Shown here: positions 11,060-22,975 of the stretch, piece after piece
Numbering within the stretch: position 1 is the first letter of the stretch
Layout of the letters: every line of letters begins with the position of its first letter
Origin: Plenodomus lindquistii
Taxonomy: Eukaryota; Ascomycota; Dothideomycetes; Pleosporales; Leptosphaeriaceae
DNA: 64,000 nt
Direction of reading: 5' to 3'
Assembly (NCBI GenBank): GCA_025504975.1
Contig: JANUWI010000014.1
Location: forward strand, 930,001-994,000
The notes under the pieces: generated by a model
Seen by the model: the letters and a program-made list of their open reading frames with translations, nothing else
Databases searched by the model: none
What the model was told of the DNA's origin: nothing
Made by a program: the position numbers and the translations under genes

Positions 11060-12611
11060 AGTCTGGCAATTTCCAAAGGAAAGCATGCAGCGATAATATG
11101 GAGAGGAAATCGAGAGGCAAAGGGAAAGGATTCATTGGACCAACGTGCGAGGAATGGAGTTCATGACGGAGAAAGCATAGGCGCGATCCCGTGAAGGAAA
11201 TCAAAGCAGACCCAGCGTTTGGCAGTGTCGAGGGAGAGAGAACAGGATTGGCTATCACTGACCTAGCTTCACTCTGTTGCCTTTAATATCATGATTGATA
11301 ATAACCTGCAGGCGTCCCGTGACCCAGCCGTATGAGTCTGACATTGTGTCAATAGACTAGATTGCTACGATAGTGCTCTTGTAGGCAGTCGTTCACCATC
11401 GGTTGAGAAACGTGATCCTGATAAGGAAGGTCTCAGAACTGTTACATCGAGCCATCCTGAATGGATCCTTCGGAGACCTGGTTCTGCGCTTGAGCTCACT
11501 GAAAAGTACCGTATGCAGGTTCATGCACAATCAAAAAGGCGTGCATGACGGCACACCCTTACATGTCGTTCTTTGTGATTGTGGGTCCAGAGGAAATTTG
11601 CAGAACCTTTGCACTTGAGGCGGCGACTGGCAGCAGCGAGGGTATTGTGATGAGGTTCGCAGAGCTGTGTGCAAAGTATATCATCTGATGGTGGTGTGGA
11701 GGTCAGGATTAGAGTGAACTTGGATCGGAGGGCCGGAGACTGCAGCCGTGCGGGAGTACGCTAGGCCATATAGGGCTAGCTGTTGCGCCAAAAATAGCAA
11801 CATCAAGCTGAAGGTTGAGGATGCTGAGATGACTGTGATGCGAAGCTGCTCAATGTTTTCTCATAACTTCCGTTGCACGATAGTGACGGAGTCGAGCAGA
11901 TTGATTGAGGCCGTGTCCCACCACTCCGGGAACTGGATGCTAGAGAGACCTTCTGCAGACAATAATTATTCACAAACATGCATACTGTGTATGTCATTCG
12001 ATTCAAACCTAGCATGAGTAGGGCTGTCTGACAGGCTTACATATGGACCCACTATCTGCTGTAAGGTGGATACAAGCTTCAACAGCTGAACCGTGACGTT
12101 CTCTTCCTGATGGGCAATTGACTTTGGCTGGGGCCAAGTATGTTTGTCTGTTGGTGATGATGTGGCTCGGCGCAAGATGGCATATGCAGCGTTGAACGAG
12201 AGGCGGATGTGCTACGGTGTACCAGTACCAGTACCAGTACCAGGAGCATGGTGTGACAAGCTGGATGGTGGCCGAGAGGCGTGCCATGCATCAAGAGATG
12301 AAGCACTGCCACGGCCGCGCGATAGCAGCAGCTCGTTCCGGTATGGAGCTGCAGCGGGAGCCTTACTATGCACGTGCAGCCGGGGCGTGTGTGGTAGGCA
12401 ATGGCACTACTTGAAGCAGCGTGTCTGACCACGCGCAATGTCATCTTGCGCGGGTACATGCGCCTCCTGCGAGTGAATTGCTGGCCAGGACCATCGCTGC
12501 TTGCTGCCAGCTCCCGTGCGGTATTATTAGCTGAGGGCGAGGCCATCACCCACTCCGCCCCCGCCATCATCGCTCCACAGCACCACGGCGGCCTGGGTTG
12601 CCAACACGGCC
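11060..12611. other. Intergenic, no supported gene
   Basis: About 1.55 kb between two plus-strand genes. Short open frames only. A long minus-strand frame (12079-12858) runs antisense into the next coding region and is a shadow of its repetitive codons. The region holds a small hexanucleotide repeat at 12219-12243 and presumably the promoter of the Gln-rich gene. Confidence 0.5.
12219..12243. repeat. Short (ACCAGT)n tandem repeat
   Basis: About four copies of a six-base unit in the presumed 5' flank of the Gln-rich gene. No function inferred. Confidence 0.8.
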
Positions 12612-15600
12612 ATGCCTCTGAAATCCCCATGGTCCAAGTCGAGCCGGTCGCACCATTCCGTCGACACCACCGCGTCAGGACAGCCATTGCCGGCGGCCTC
12701 TGGTAAGGCTGCAGCAGGGGGTTCCATAGTTGCGGCCGCTGACGAGCAAGCGCGGGCAGTGAACAACGACGCCGGCGCGCAGCAGCGATTCCCGCCCACT
12801 GACGGCCAGCAAGGCCCGCCACAGACACAGACACAGACACAGACACAGACACAGACACAGCAGCCTTCTGTACAGCAGCAGGCGACCCCCGCCGTCCTCC
12901 AGGGCCAGTACAGGGAGCAGTACCCCCAGCGCACCACCAGCCAGGCCAACCGCCTCAGCGCACACCTCGCCCTCTCCCTCGACCAGCCCGCGCACGACTA
13001 CCAGCAGCAAGCCGGCCCTTCCCAGCCCGGCGACGGGCCTGACGCTCCTCACCGCAGCGCCTACCACCCCGCGTCTGCGCCCGCACCGTCGGCCGTCTAC
13101 GCCCCCGAGCCCAAGAAGCAGTCGCTGAGCAGCCGCATTGCCGCGGGCGTGCGCGGCCACAAGAAGGACGACGCCGCAAAGCAGGCCCAGAAGAACGGCG
13201 TGTCGCGCAGCAAGTCGGTCAGGGCCAGCGAGTTCAGACCCCACGGCCCCCCATCGCAAGAGGGCCATCGCCTGCACGGCGCGCAGCAGTGGCATCAGCG
13301 CCAGGGGTCCAGCCCACATCTGCCCGCGTCCCACGAGCAAGACGAGAACAGCTTCGATCCCTTCTTGCAGCAAGACGGCCGTACGACGCCCCAGGTGCCA
13401 CCAAAAGACGTCCAATACCAGCAGCAGCAGCACACGCCATACAATCCCAATCCGCATCAGGACCAGTACAGTCGGCCCCCACTTGACAGGGTAAGCACAG
13501 AGGGCAGCTACCAGACCCAAGGCGGGGTAGAGCATTACAGCTCCGAGCAACACCAAGGCCAGGGTCTCCAGCAGCCACAACAGCAGACAAAGCAGCAACA
13601 ACCGTACCAGGGCTACCAGCCGCCGTTGCAGCACCCTCCGCCCACCCAGGAATACCAGGCCTTCATCCCACAAGGCGCGCCAAGCCCTCTGCTCCAGAAC
13701 GCTCAACTGCATGGACAGGGCGGCCAAGGTCAAGACCCAAGCCAGCAACAACAAGACTACTACGCATACCAGCAACAGCAGGCTCCTCAACAGGGACAAG
13801 GACAGCTGGCGCTAGACCACGCGCAACAAACCCTTCACTACCAACAGCAGCAGCAGTTGGCAGCCCAGCAGCAGCCTCGTCAGGGCCAGGACCATCTCCA
13901 GCAGCCTCAGACTATTCGTCCATCCTCATCGCAGCAGCAGCAGACCGAAACGCTGCACCCACCAGCGAGCCGTCAAGCTCCTCCGACCGTCCAGCAAAGT
14001 CAGCAGATTGACGCGCAACAGTCACACCAGCTCAGACCACCTTCGTCAAGTCAACAATTCGCCCCGCCGTCGCCCCTACAGCCCCAGCCAAACCAGACTC
14101 ACGACGCACAAGCTCAGCAGCCATACACTTCCGACACTCACGCGCGCAATATCACGCCGCCACAGCAGGACAACATGTCATCCAAGGGTCAGAGCGGTAG
14201 CAGGAACACGATGAGGAAGGTCAATGACGGCGGCCAGCCAGGTGCCCCTTCGCGAGAGTCTTCGCTCCTCCAACAACCCGCAAGCCAAGGTCAGCATCAG
14301 GGTCAGCCGCCTGTGTCGCCGGGCCTCGCAACGTTCGACGCTAACGTCGTGCCAACAGCTTCGCAAGGACAACCGTATCGCGGGGAGAAGCAAAGTCAAC
14401 AAGGGCAGGGAGAACTGGGTCATGCAACACCCCCACCACGATCCTCTGCTACTGACATGACCGATGAGGAGATTGAGAAGATGATAAAGGAACACGATGT
14501 CTTGCGTAAGTGACACATTGTCCCAATCAGGCGCTGCAACTAACACAAATCGTAGGCGAGAAGTACCAAAAGGTCAAGCGGTACTTCTTCGAACAACAGA
14601 CACAGGTACATCAACTACAGAATACTCTTGCCAACCAACGACTGTCCCTTTCACGTACCTCGTGGGACGACAGCGAGTACTCCACTCGCTTCAACAGACT
14701 TGACGGACTGATAGCGCAACTCTCATTTTCCATCCGTAAGGACTGGAAATCAATACCTCCATGGCTACAAGTTGTGGTCAACAAGACCGCTGTTGAGACT
14801 GGTAAACAGGAAATGACTGCTGTTGGCCGTGCATTCATCTCCCACTGGTTGGTAGAGAACATCTTCGAAAAGTACTTCCACCCAGATCTGGAACCTGGCT
14901 TCTCGACACAATTACAATCCATCGTCTCGAACATTCGGAGATTTTCACCGCCTTGCCATAGTATAGAGGATGAAGAGTCGCTTGCAGCAAAGATCATCAA
15001 CTGGCGGCTGGCGACATTGGAAGGACTCGCAGACACACTGAGAGCACCCCAAGCCGAGACCTATCGACAACAACTAACCAATACACTCAACGAGAAGCTC
15101 ATTGCACACTTGCAGATGCATCTCAACGAACCAGCCCCTGCAGATCTTGCAGGAGGTGTGCCAATGATTATTGAGCTGGCCATTAGCATCGCTCAACATG
15201 TCCCACTGGAAAGTCGAGAAGTTCACATCGAGTACTTCCCACCAGGGCACGGTATCGTGGCAGATTTCATGAAAATAGAGTCTGGTATACCTGCGTTGAC
15301 AGCCCCCATTATGGAGCTTGACGAGGCTGACCGAGCTTCCCTGCGGAGTGTCGCTTCTAAACATGACGAGGGCGTCCCGCTGGCAGACCAAGATCAGCTG
15401 GTGCAGCCCAAGGAAGACAAGAAGCGAGGCATGTTCAGCTTCGGGGGGTCTAAGAAGCCCACTGCCGCGCCTGCTTCGCTCAGTAAACGCGAGTCATTGG
15501 GCCAAGGTGGAAGTCAACAGAGCCTCACACAGAACCCACCGGGTAGCTCAAACGGGCCTAAGGATGAAGCAGCAGCACCTCGCGTGCGCATGGCTGTTGG

Positions 15601-15661
15601 TGTCGCAGTGCAAATTCGCGGCAAGAGCATCTTGATCAAAGCACCCGTGTATAGCACGTGA
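12612..15661 (+). CDS. Gln/Pro-rich fungal protein with C-terminal helical domain
   Basis: Two exons, 12612-14505 and 14556-15661. Intron 14506-14555 is 50 nt with donor GTAAGTG, a CTAAC branch and acceptor CGTAG. The product is 999 residues. Residues 1-620 are low complexity: a Ser-rich start (MPLKSPWSKSSRSHHS), a (TQ)n tract coded by ACAGAC hexamers, a basic patch near KKQSLSSRIAAGVRGHKK, then long Gln/Pro stretches. From about residue 618 a coiled coil (DEEIEKMIKEHDVLREKYQKV) crosses the splice junction. It leads into a conserved-looking all-helical domain (SIRKDWKSIPPWL; FISHWLVENIFEKYFHPDLEP). After a Lys/Ser-rich linker the protein ends in a short beta-like segment (VAVQIRGKSILIKAPVYST). 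I do not recognise a named family. The composition suggests a scaffold or regulatory protein of cytoplasm or nucleus, which is inference. The coding region gives long antisense open frames, which I discount. Confidence 0.85.
12821..12860. repeat. (ACAGAC)n microsatellite inside coding sequence
   Basis: Six to seven copies of a hexamer encoding alternating Thr-Gln in the Gln-rich protein. The unit length is a multiple of three, so copy-number change would alter protein length without shifting frame. Confidence 0.9.
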
Positions 15662-16122
15662 GAGACGAACCTGGAACGATATATCACGATGATGATGACG
15701 ATAGCAGCCGGTGTACACAGCAAGCGATTTTGGGATCGTTGTCTTTCTTTCCTTGCTTCTTGAGCTCAGTGTCGAACGCATGAGGCTTGGATCTGACGTA
15801 TATGGTGACTATACCCAGGTAGTTTTGTGTAGTTTTTGAGCGTTTAGTTGTTGGATGTGCATACCGATACCCTCGCTGCTTCTACGGTCGGGCTTGATAG
15901 TGAATGGAATGGGATATTCTATGACGCCTCAAATATTATACTACAATGCTCGAGTGACAAAGTTTTGAGTTTACGGCTGGTCTGGCATCGGCTTCGGTCT
16001 TGTGTTGCCAATGGACCCCTCCTCGAACTCCGATTGGCCAGTCGCATACTTGTCGACTGTTTACCCACCCCAAACACGACCATGATAGCCCCACCAGGGA
16101 CCGCGACGCAAGATCTCCAAGC
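15662..16122. other. Intergenic between two plus-strand genes
   Basis: About 460 bases: the 3' flank of the Gln-rich gene and the promoter of the WD-repeat gene. Nothing else seen. Confidence 0.5.
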
Positions 16123-18127
16123 ATGGAGGGCATAGACGTTTCTCAGCAATTCAACTGTATGTCATTCTTAACTAGTGGTTCAACAGTCTTTTAACACACT
16201 CGCAGCAACCTCGGTCTCGGTCGCATCACCCACCGCATCACACGTCGCCTTCCTCTCCAATGCGCGCCTCCTCGTCCGCTCCCTCACCACCTTTGAGATT
16301 ATCCGCGGCATACCTCTTCCTTCGTCACATGACCTGAAACATACGCGCATCGCGTGGTCACCGCCTGTCCTCTCCTCCATCTCCAGACCATCCTCCACCT
16401 CGACACCACCTCGCCGCTCCTCGCACCCAGCGCAACCACGCTCGAACCGTGTCCTGGTGGCAGATGGCGACACAACACGCGTATATGATCTCCGCGACGA
16501 GAAGTGGATTGCCGTCATCAGCAATGGCTCCGGCGGCATGGGCAAAGTCGCACATGTGGAATTTGGCGCAAGCGAAGATGAGGTGTTGATCTGGAGCGAC
16601 TTTTGCGCCGGCGTCAAGGCTTGGTGTCTGAAGAGTGGCCGTTCGGTTGAGATTAGGGATCCCAAGTTCATCGGGCGCGAGGGGAGAGGATGGGGTATCA
16701 GGCCCTCGAGCGATACCAGGGCCGGGCGAGGCGGAAAGGGTGGAGTCATGGCACTGCTGTGTCGCAGTGCAGGTGTTGACGTCCTCATGATACTTGCGCC
16801 ACGCACATACGCCGTGTTGAACCGTGTGGAATTGCCCACCAACGACGCAGCCGGCCTGAGATGGAGTCGCAATGGCCGCTGGCTAGCAATCTGGGACGCT
16901 GCGTCCTCGGGCTACAAACTCTACATCTACACTGCCGACGGCCATCTCTACCGCACCATCTCGCGCGAACCCGTCGCCGAAGCGGACCTCGAAGCAAACG
17001 AACACGCCATCGAAGGCCTCGGCATCAAGAGTGTAGAATGGGTCCCAGGAAACACCTACCTCGCCATCGGCGGCTGGGACAAACGAGTCCGCATTCTCTC
17101 CACCCGCACCTTTGCCCCCGTCGTCTTCCTCGACCACACACCTACCATCCACGTTCCCAGCGCACCAGTCTACACAGAATGCATAGACGGCCAAGGACAC
17201 CGCAGCTACACCCTCACCCCCCAACCCACCACACCACCCAAAGCACCGCTGGAAAAGAACGAAACCCCGCTGATGAAACAAGGCATTTCATTGCTCGCCT
17301 TCAACGCAGACGGTACCCTCTGCGCAACCCGTGAAGACGCAAGTCCAAGCACAGTATGGATCTGGGATCTGCGCAGCTTGAAACCAAGCATGATATGCAT
17401 CCACCACGCGCCCGTGCGACAGCTATCCTGGCATCCCAGCGACGCGGCGCGGTTACTGGTCCAAACGAATCCTGAGACGGCAGTCGTGTACTTGTACACT
17501 GCTGCATCGCCCTCGCCCTCGCACTCAAGATCCGCATCAACATCAATATCGACATCTCAAGCCCCAACAATGCCCTCCCCACCAACCATCATACCACTAT
17601 CACCACACCTCCCCAAACCCCTCTCCTCCACCCTCCCCTCGTCATCCCAACACATCAAGCATACCCTACACTGGCTCCCTACGCCGCCAGATCGCCACCC
17701 AGCATTCACGCTCTCGCATACCGCGGGCTTCGTAGTCGTGTGGCCGGCGGGTAAAGATGAGGTTTTGCAGGTTGACGGGGCAGACGGTGAGGAGGGGGAT
17801 AGCGATGATTCGCTGTTTGAGATTTTGACGGGGAAGAAGAAGAGTGGTGGGGGGATGGGGGCGTTTAGTAGGGATGGGGTTGAGGGGGTTGGGGATGAGG
17901 AGGAGGAGGACGGAGAAGGGGGGTTGGAGGATACGTTTAGGGAGAAACGGGGGAGAGGGGACGTTGGTGCTAATGGTGAGGATGTAGATATGCGTGGTGG
18001 TGGTGGTGGTGGTGGTGGTGCTGGAGAGGGGTATGAGTACGAGCATGAGGGTGGACATGGCCATAATCATGGATACGCAGATGGCTACGGTGCACTAGGC
18101 GAGAGCGGCCTAGACGAAATGTTCTAA
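16123..18127 (+). CDS. WD-repeat protein, WRAP73/WDR8 family
   Basis: Two exons, 16123-16156 and 16206-18127. Intron 16157-16205 is 49 nt (GTATGT...CGCAG). The product is 651 residues and starts MEGIDVSQQFNSTSVS, matching the short first exon typical of this family. Known role: WRAP73/Wdr8 proteins act at centrosomes or spindle pole bodies in microtubule anchoring and mitotic spindle assembly. Visible support: an N-terminal block (FLSNARLLVRSL...IRGIPLP), WD-like strands including GLRWSRNGRWLAIWDA and SVEWVPGNTYLAIGGWDKRVRIL, and a later STVWIWDLRSLKP with VRQLSWHPSD. Unusual insertions are a Ser/Pro-rich loop at about 450-500, an acidic stretch at about 530-590, a poly-Gly run coded by GGT repeats near 17996-18020, and a His/Gly-rich tail. 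It ends 49 bases from the convergent neighbour. Confidence 0.85.
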
Positions 18128-18176
18128 TAAAATACCCCTTTTCCTTTCCCTTTCCCTTTCCTCCCTCACCCTCCTT

Positions 18177-18700
18177 TTAAAAAAAACTCCCCTTACCCGC
18201 ACCCCCAGCACCCTTCCCAGCATCCTTCCCCCCAGCTCCCCCTGCACCACCCTCCTCCTCAAACCCCCACCTCCCACTCTGATCCAACCCCAACGGATTT
18301 TCCCCCGTCTGCTCCCTCCCCCCCAATTTCTCCTCCCCCGCATAAGAATCTTTATTCTTGCCCCCCAACAACTCACTCTTCTCTTCTTCGGTGCCCATTA
18401 GTGGGCCGAGAGCGCCGCGCGTGGTACCGCCTAGCGCGTTGCCGAGGGGGCCTGTTAGGCCTTTTTCGAGGGGCGCGCCGAGGGGGCGGAGGGCGGTTCC
18501 TAGGACTTTGCCTGGTGGGGGTGTTAGGGGTGGTGGGAAAGGGAGGAAGGGGCGAGGAAAGGCGTACCAGCCGGATCACCGATTTTACTTAATAATCCTC
18601 CTGTTCCTTGATCTTGGTCTTGGTCTTGTTCGTCGTCATCCTTGGGTTCAGTTTGGATGTGTTGGTGTTGGGGCTTTTCTTCTTCTTGTTTGTCTGACAT
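18177..18700 (-). CDS. Small conserved fungal protein, Gly-rich, unknown function
   Basis: Two exons on the minus strand, 18568-18700 and 18177-18511. Intron 18512-18567 is 56 nt (GTACGC...CACCAG, with CTAAC branch). The product is 155 residues. It begins MSDKQEEEKPQHQH, has a Gln/Asp-rich acidic stretch, then GLLSKIGDPAGKVLGTALRPLG across the junction, GPLGNALGG and GALGPLMGTEEEKSELLGG, and ends GAGGAGKGSFF. The GALxPLG...GPLGxxLG pattern recurs in many ascomycete proteins of unknown function. No membrane segment or signal peptide. The start was chosen at the first ATG that gives this conserved beginning; the frame is open further upstream (to 19021) but that part reads as Pro/Ser-rich noise. 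The gene converges on the WD-repeat gene with 49 bases between stop codons. Confidence 0.75.
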
Positions 18701-19477
18701 GGTGGCTATGTTTGGTTTTGTCCTTTTGCTAGGTAGGCTGGATCGATCGATGCGGCAAGTACTTGTAGTCGTGTTGGGATATGGGAAGACGCGTTCTCTT
18801 TCTGTGTAAGAAGCTAGACGTAGATCGCAAATTAGACCCTGGGTTGGTGTTGCAGCGGGACGTTTTATGTAGGTCATTTTTACTTGGTCGCGACGCGGGT
18901 TGGGCTGTGACGTCAGTGACGGGAGGGATGTGGGGCGGGGATGTTGCAGGGGAGGGGGGGGGGGATGGTGGAGGGAACTTGGAACTCTTGTGTGACATGT
19001 GATATCTGAGGTCAGCGACATGAATACGAGTGAAGTTTGTGGTTTGGGAGTTTATGTAGTGTTTTTCTCGCTATTGTACTTGTATGCTGTAGACCCGGCA
19101 TGTATCGCAAAGGCCACTCCATCGCTCTTGGTGGAGTGTGGGCAAGAACGCCAAAAAGAGAAAGAGACGGAGTGCTCATGAAGTTGCTGTCATAATCGCA
19201 GACTCCTTGTCTTATTGGGCAAGAACTTGCTATGGCAACGTGCGAGTAGCAGGTCGTAGTGTTGTGCCGATGCGAGAGAGGAATTCGTGACTTGTGGAGA
19301 GATCGTATCGTGATCTCGGCAAGTCGTGTAGGAAAGAAGCAAGAAGGAAAACAGATCGCACAAAAAGGAAAGAAACAATTTTGTTAACATGAGGCCACAG
19401 AAGACCTTTACTCAAGCCCGCCCATGTGTGTACCCAAAATCAGTAGATATGGCGGACGGAGTGACGTGGAAGAAACA
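18701..19477. other. Intergenic between two minus-strand genes
   Basis: About 780 bases. It includes a poly-G run at about 18955-18963 and the promoter of the small Gly-rich protein. No gene seen. Confidence 0.5.
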
Positions 19478-22352
19478 TCAGAAGCCTTGAATGGTTAGTT
19501 GGTAAGCTCAAAACAAAGTACGCGAGACTTACCAAGCCTTCCCCCGCCGGGCACAAGAGCATTCGCCGGCAACCCCGCAGCGTGGACCACCTCCCCAGTC
19601 TTGCACGAGAAGATCGAGACGTCAACAATCTGACCATGCTTATAGCCAACACCAGGCATACGTCCACAACGCTTGAGTCCGAAGCTGTTCAGAAACTTGC
19701 TCTGCCACTCAACATCCTTGCCGCTCTCATGGTGGACGTTCAGGAGGATAGTCTTGATAACCCTGCCAGGACCAGTTTTGAGGTAGTCTGAATCGTTCAC
19801 GTAGTCGTAGCCACCTTTAGCGAGATAGCTCGGGTCGGCAAGTTCGAGCAGCTTGTCAAGGAGGCACATAGCGATACGCTGTTGGACAAAGCCAGGGTGA
19901 ACGAAGAGCTCCATTTCAAAGGTGTAACGGAACATGCTGGACTGGTCGACGTAGTCGTCGAGACTGATCCATCCGACAATCTTCTCAGCGATGTAGCCAG
20001 GGTGATTGCGAGGGTGATTGCCTTTGGCGACAGCGACCAAATATGGCAGGCCGGCTCGGGTAACAACGTCGATGCGGCGACCGATATGGTCCTCGGTGCG
20101 TCCGTCGAACTCGTTGGCGAAGAAAGAGTGCTCAACGTAGTAGTTGTAGATCTCCTAGATGATGTCAGCTTGGGAATGGTTCCACATGAGAGAGGCACTT
20201 ACCGCGATACCTCGAACATCAGCAGGTTGAACGGGGCGAAGGTAGATGTTTGCGGTTGGCTGAATACCCGTGCTCTCAACCGGAGCTGGCAGTGACATCC
20301 TCTCGGGCATAGGCCTATTGCGCCATGCCATCTGCTTCTCGAGCGCCTCCTTCTTGCGCTTCTCAATAGCGGCAAGCTTGTCCTCGACACAAGCCAACTT
20401 GTACGGGGCAACAGGATTCTCCTCATCATGCATATTGACTCTCGCTTCGGGAACTGCTAAGCTGGTGATGTAGCAGCTGGTCTCGTCTACATAGCGATCC
20501 CACCAAGGAGGGTCAGCCATGATATCACAGTCGGGCATAGGCTCGGGGTTCTTCTTCGGCATGTCCTTCCAGTACTCGCGAAGAGTCTTGTCTTCAATTC
20601 GTGGCTCAACCCAGGTACGAGGTACCAACTCCAGGTGCTCGTGGATTGCCGGGATAGTCTTATTCCCAATGTATGTAGCGACGCTCCCACTCTGACTGTG
20701 CCGACCACTGAAAGCGGGCTCCTCGAGCTTCATGGGACGCAACAAGCCCAGGTCCAAGACGATCCACTTGTCAACAGTGTCGGAAAAGTGGCGATCCGAG
20801 AAGCCCTTCCGCCAAGCCCAGGACTCGGGGGGAGGCAGCCAGTCACCATTGTAGTCCATGAGCTTCCTGACATCGTAGAATTCATCGCCGCCGCTGTCAG
20901 ACTTGTACTCTACCCCACCGTCGCTCTCGTCCTCGGAAGGCAGAGGCTTCATATCTCTCGCCTTGGGCCAAACCGTCTTCTTCCAGGGTTGGCGAGGTAC
21001 ACGATTCCATTGTCCATTCCAGCCTTGACCAGTCGGCTTTGAACTGCCCTGCGCAGCGTTCCAGGTACGGTTTTGCGGCCAATTTGCGTTCTGAGAGTTG
21101 CTCGTGACAACTGGTGGATACTGTACCGTGTCCCAAGATGGATTGATAGCATTCCGAGAGTTCCTCGGGGCAGTTGGTGGATACTCTACCGTGTCCCAAG
21201 CTGGGGTGGCGGCATTCTGAGCGCGACCTGTCGCTGGGAAATGTGCAGGCACCGAAGGAGTGCGCTCAACAGTCTTCGCCTGCTGTTGGCACTTTGAGGG
21301 TGCAGGCCCACTACTCCCGCCGAACTTGTCGGAATCCTGATTAGTGGATGGCGGAGACGGAGGAGAAGTCGCAAGGTGCTTCGCTCCAAGTCTATGTCCA
21401 AGTTAGTCACGGTAAGTACGAGCATGATAGTGAGGTGGCGGCAGTAGGATGACAGGGCATAGGCAGTGCTTCGATGTGAGTACTCACGGTGAAGAGTGAT
21501 GGTGGGCGCCTCCATTGTTCTTGGAGTTGCCGGACGTGCTTGGTGAGGGAGTGACGTTCGCAAGGCCAAGTGCAGAGACGTTTGGCGCCTTGGAGGCGTC
21601 GATGGTATTGCCAGACTCTTCAGTGGTACCCGCCTTGGCCGCAGCGGCAGCATTACGCCGGCGCAGATGCGGTGGAATGGACACGTGCGGTGGAATACCT
21701 GCAGGTGGAGTCATCTTGTTGGGTTTGCCGTTGTTGTTCCTCCGGCGAGAATTGGATTCGTTTGGCAAATTTGAATTTTCGGAAGTGGTTATGGGAGGTA
21801 GCACGGTCACAGGTGAAGAAGTCAAGGCAGGTGCGACAGGCTTGGCGTCGTCAAGTGAGTGCGAGGCCGGGGTGGTAGCCTTAGCACGTGCCTTGCGACG
21901 CGAGCTCGGAGCGGGAGCTTGAGAAGGGAACTCGGCCTGTTGCTCAATCCAGTAACTGTTGACGGGTTCCTCAATGGTCGGTTCTGAAAAGGGCTTCCAC
22001 TTGACCTTGCCAGAGCCTCTGGACTTCTATTGGGCGTCAGCTCAGGTTGCAAGGTGGACACCACCGTGTCGAGGTAAAGAGGTGAGGGGGAGAGACATGG
22101 AGGCTGGGGCTGCAAGGCAGGTGTTTTATGCAGGCTTGAGAGAGGCGGTGGGGAGTCGGCAAAAGTGAAGTTGTCGCAGGTGAGGGTACTTACTGCAAAG
22201 ACTGTAAACTCTTCTTGCTGCTGCGACGTCAAATTCTCAAAGGCTTGCTGCAGAATTGCTTCGGATTTTTCTAGGGTAGAACGCTCGTCTTCCAATACTG
22301 GCCCCGTCGGCATGGAGTCGCGCCCGCAGAAGTTATAGGCGCCTCTGCCCAT
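19478..22352 (-). CDS. GNAT-domain protein with long disordered N-terminus
   Basis: Five exons on the minus strand: 22194-22352, 21488-22026, 20203-21391, 19533-20154 and 19478-19485. All introns have good donors and mostly CTAAC or CTGAC branches, and the phases agree. The product is 838 residues. Exon 1 starts MGRGAYNFCGRDSMPTGPVLEDERSTL and is helical and acidic. Residues 55-330 are disordered, with basic stretches (SSRRKARAKA; SIPPHLRRRNAAAAAKAG) and repeated W-DTV-YPP segments. Residues 330-620 hold an Asp/Glu-rich part and a conserved WAWRKGFSDRHFSDTVDKWIVL region. From about residue 629 an acetyltransferase-like fold follows (EIYNYYVEHSFFANEFDGR, IVGWISLDDYVD, FVHPGFVQQRIAMCLLDKLL), the last resembling GNAT motif A for acetyl-CoA binding. 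Substrate unknown. The last micro-exon adds only Phe; if its intron is kept the protein instead ends …LGKSRVLCFELTN (stop at 19495). Confidence 0.8.
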
Positions 22353-22975
22353 GGTTGATATTTTTTGTGCGGTGGCTTGGAAGGGCAAGTGGAAGGTTCA
22401 AGTGTTGATGAGAGAAGCAGAGTTGTTGTGAAAGGTCTTGTATGGAATATAATGTGCAACGCGGGACGCTACTCGATACTGCAGCTACTGCCTGGGGCCT
22501 TGCGGTGAAGCGGCGCGCTTCGTTCTCTCACCTGCCTTACCGAAACCGATAGTTTGCTTGACGAGCACCTCCACCCGGAAAATCTGTCGGTGTGCAGGCG
22601 GCAGCCATTGAGCGTCACAGAAGATTTTCAGCCTACAACAAAGTCACATCTGCGTGTTTGAGCGAGCAGTGAGGATAGAGAATGTAGATGACCACGATAA
22701 TGAAACAGAAAGGTCGCCATGACCTGGATTAGGGAACACCACGAGATCCTTGAAAATCAAAAACAATGAGAATCATCGTAACGAGCAATGGGGATTGCCA
22801 TGCTCAAACGTTTGCTTGCGAGAAAATATGCATGTTGAAGGGGCTTTGAAATGTGGTGAGGCATGGCTTCCACGGAAGGTTTAGCCGAAAAAACGGTGGC
22901 TCCACAGTGGCTCAGCTGTGAGTGTCTGGACAGACAGTCGACAGAACCTAATGCGAAACACATAGCAACGTCAAA
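22353..22975. other. Divergent promoter region (GNAT gene / ARL2)
   Basis: About 620 bases between the start codons of two divergent genes. No clear named element or extra gene seen. Confidence 0.5.

Noticed and set aside
12675..13799. 374-codon minus-strand frame, Leu-rich
   Set aside because: Antisense shadow of the Gln-rich gene: CAG/CAA codons read as Leu/Val codons on the other strand.
18139..18163. TTTCCC hexamer run, telomere-like at first sight
   Set aside because: Not the fungal TTAGGG/CCCTAA telomere unit, and it lies between two convergent genes.
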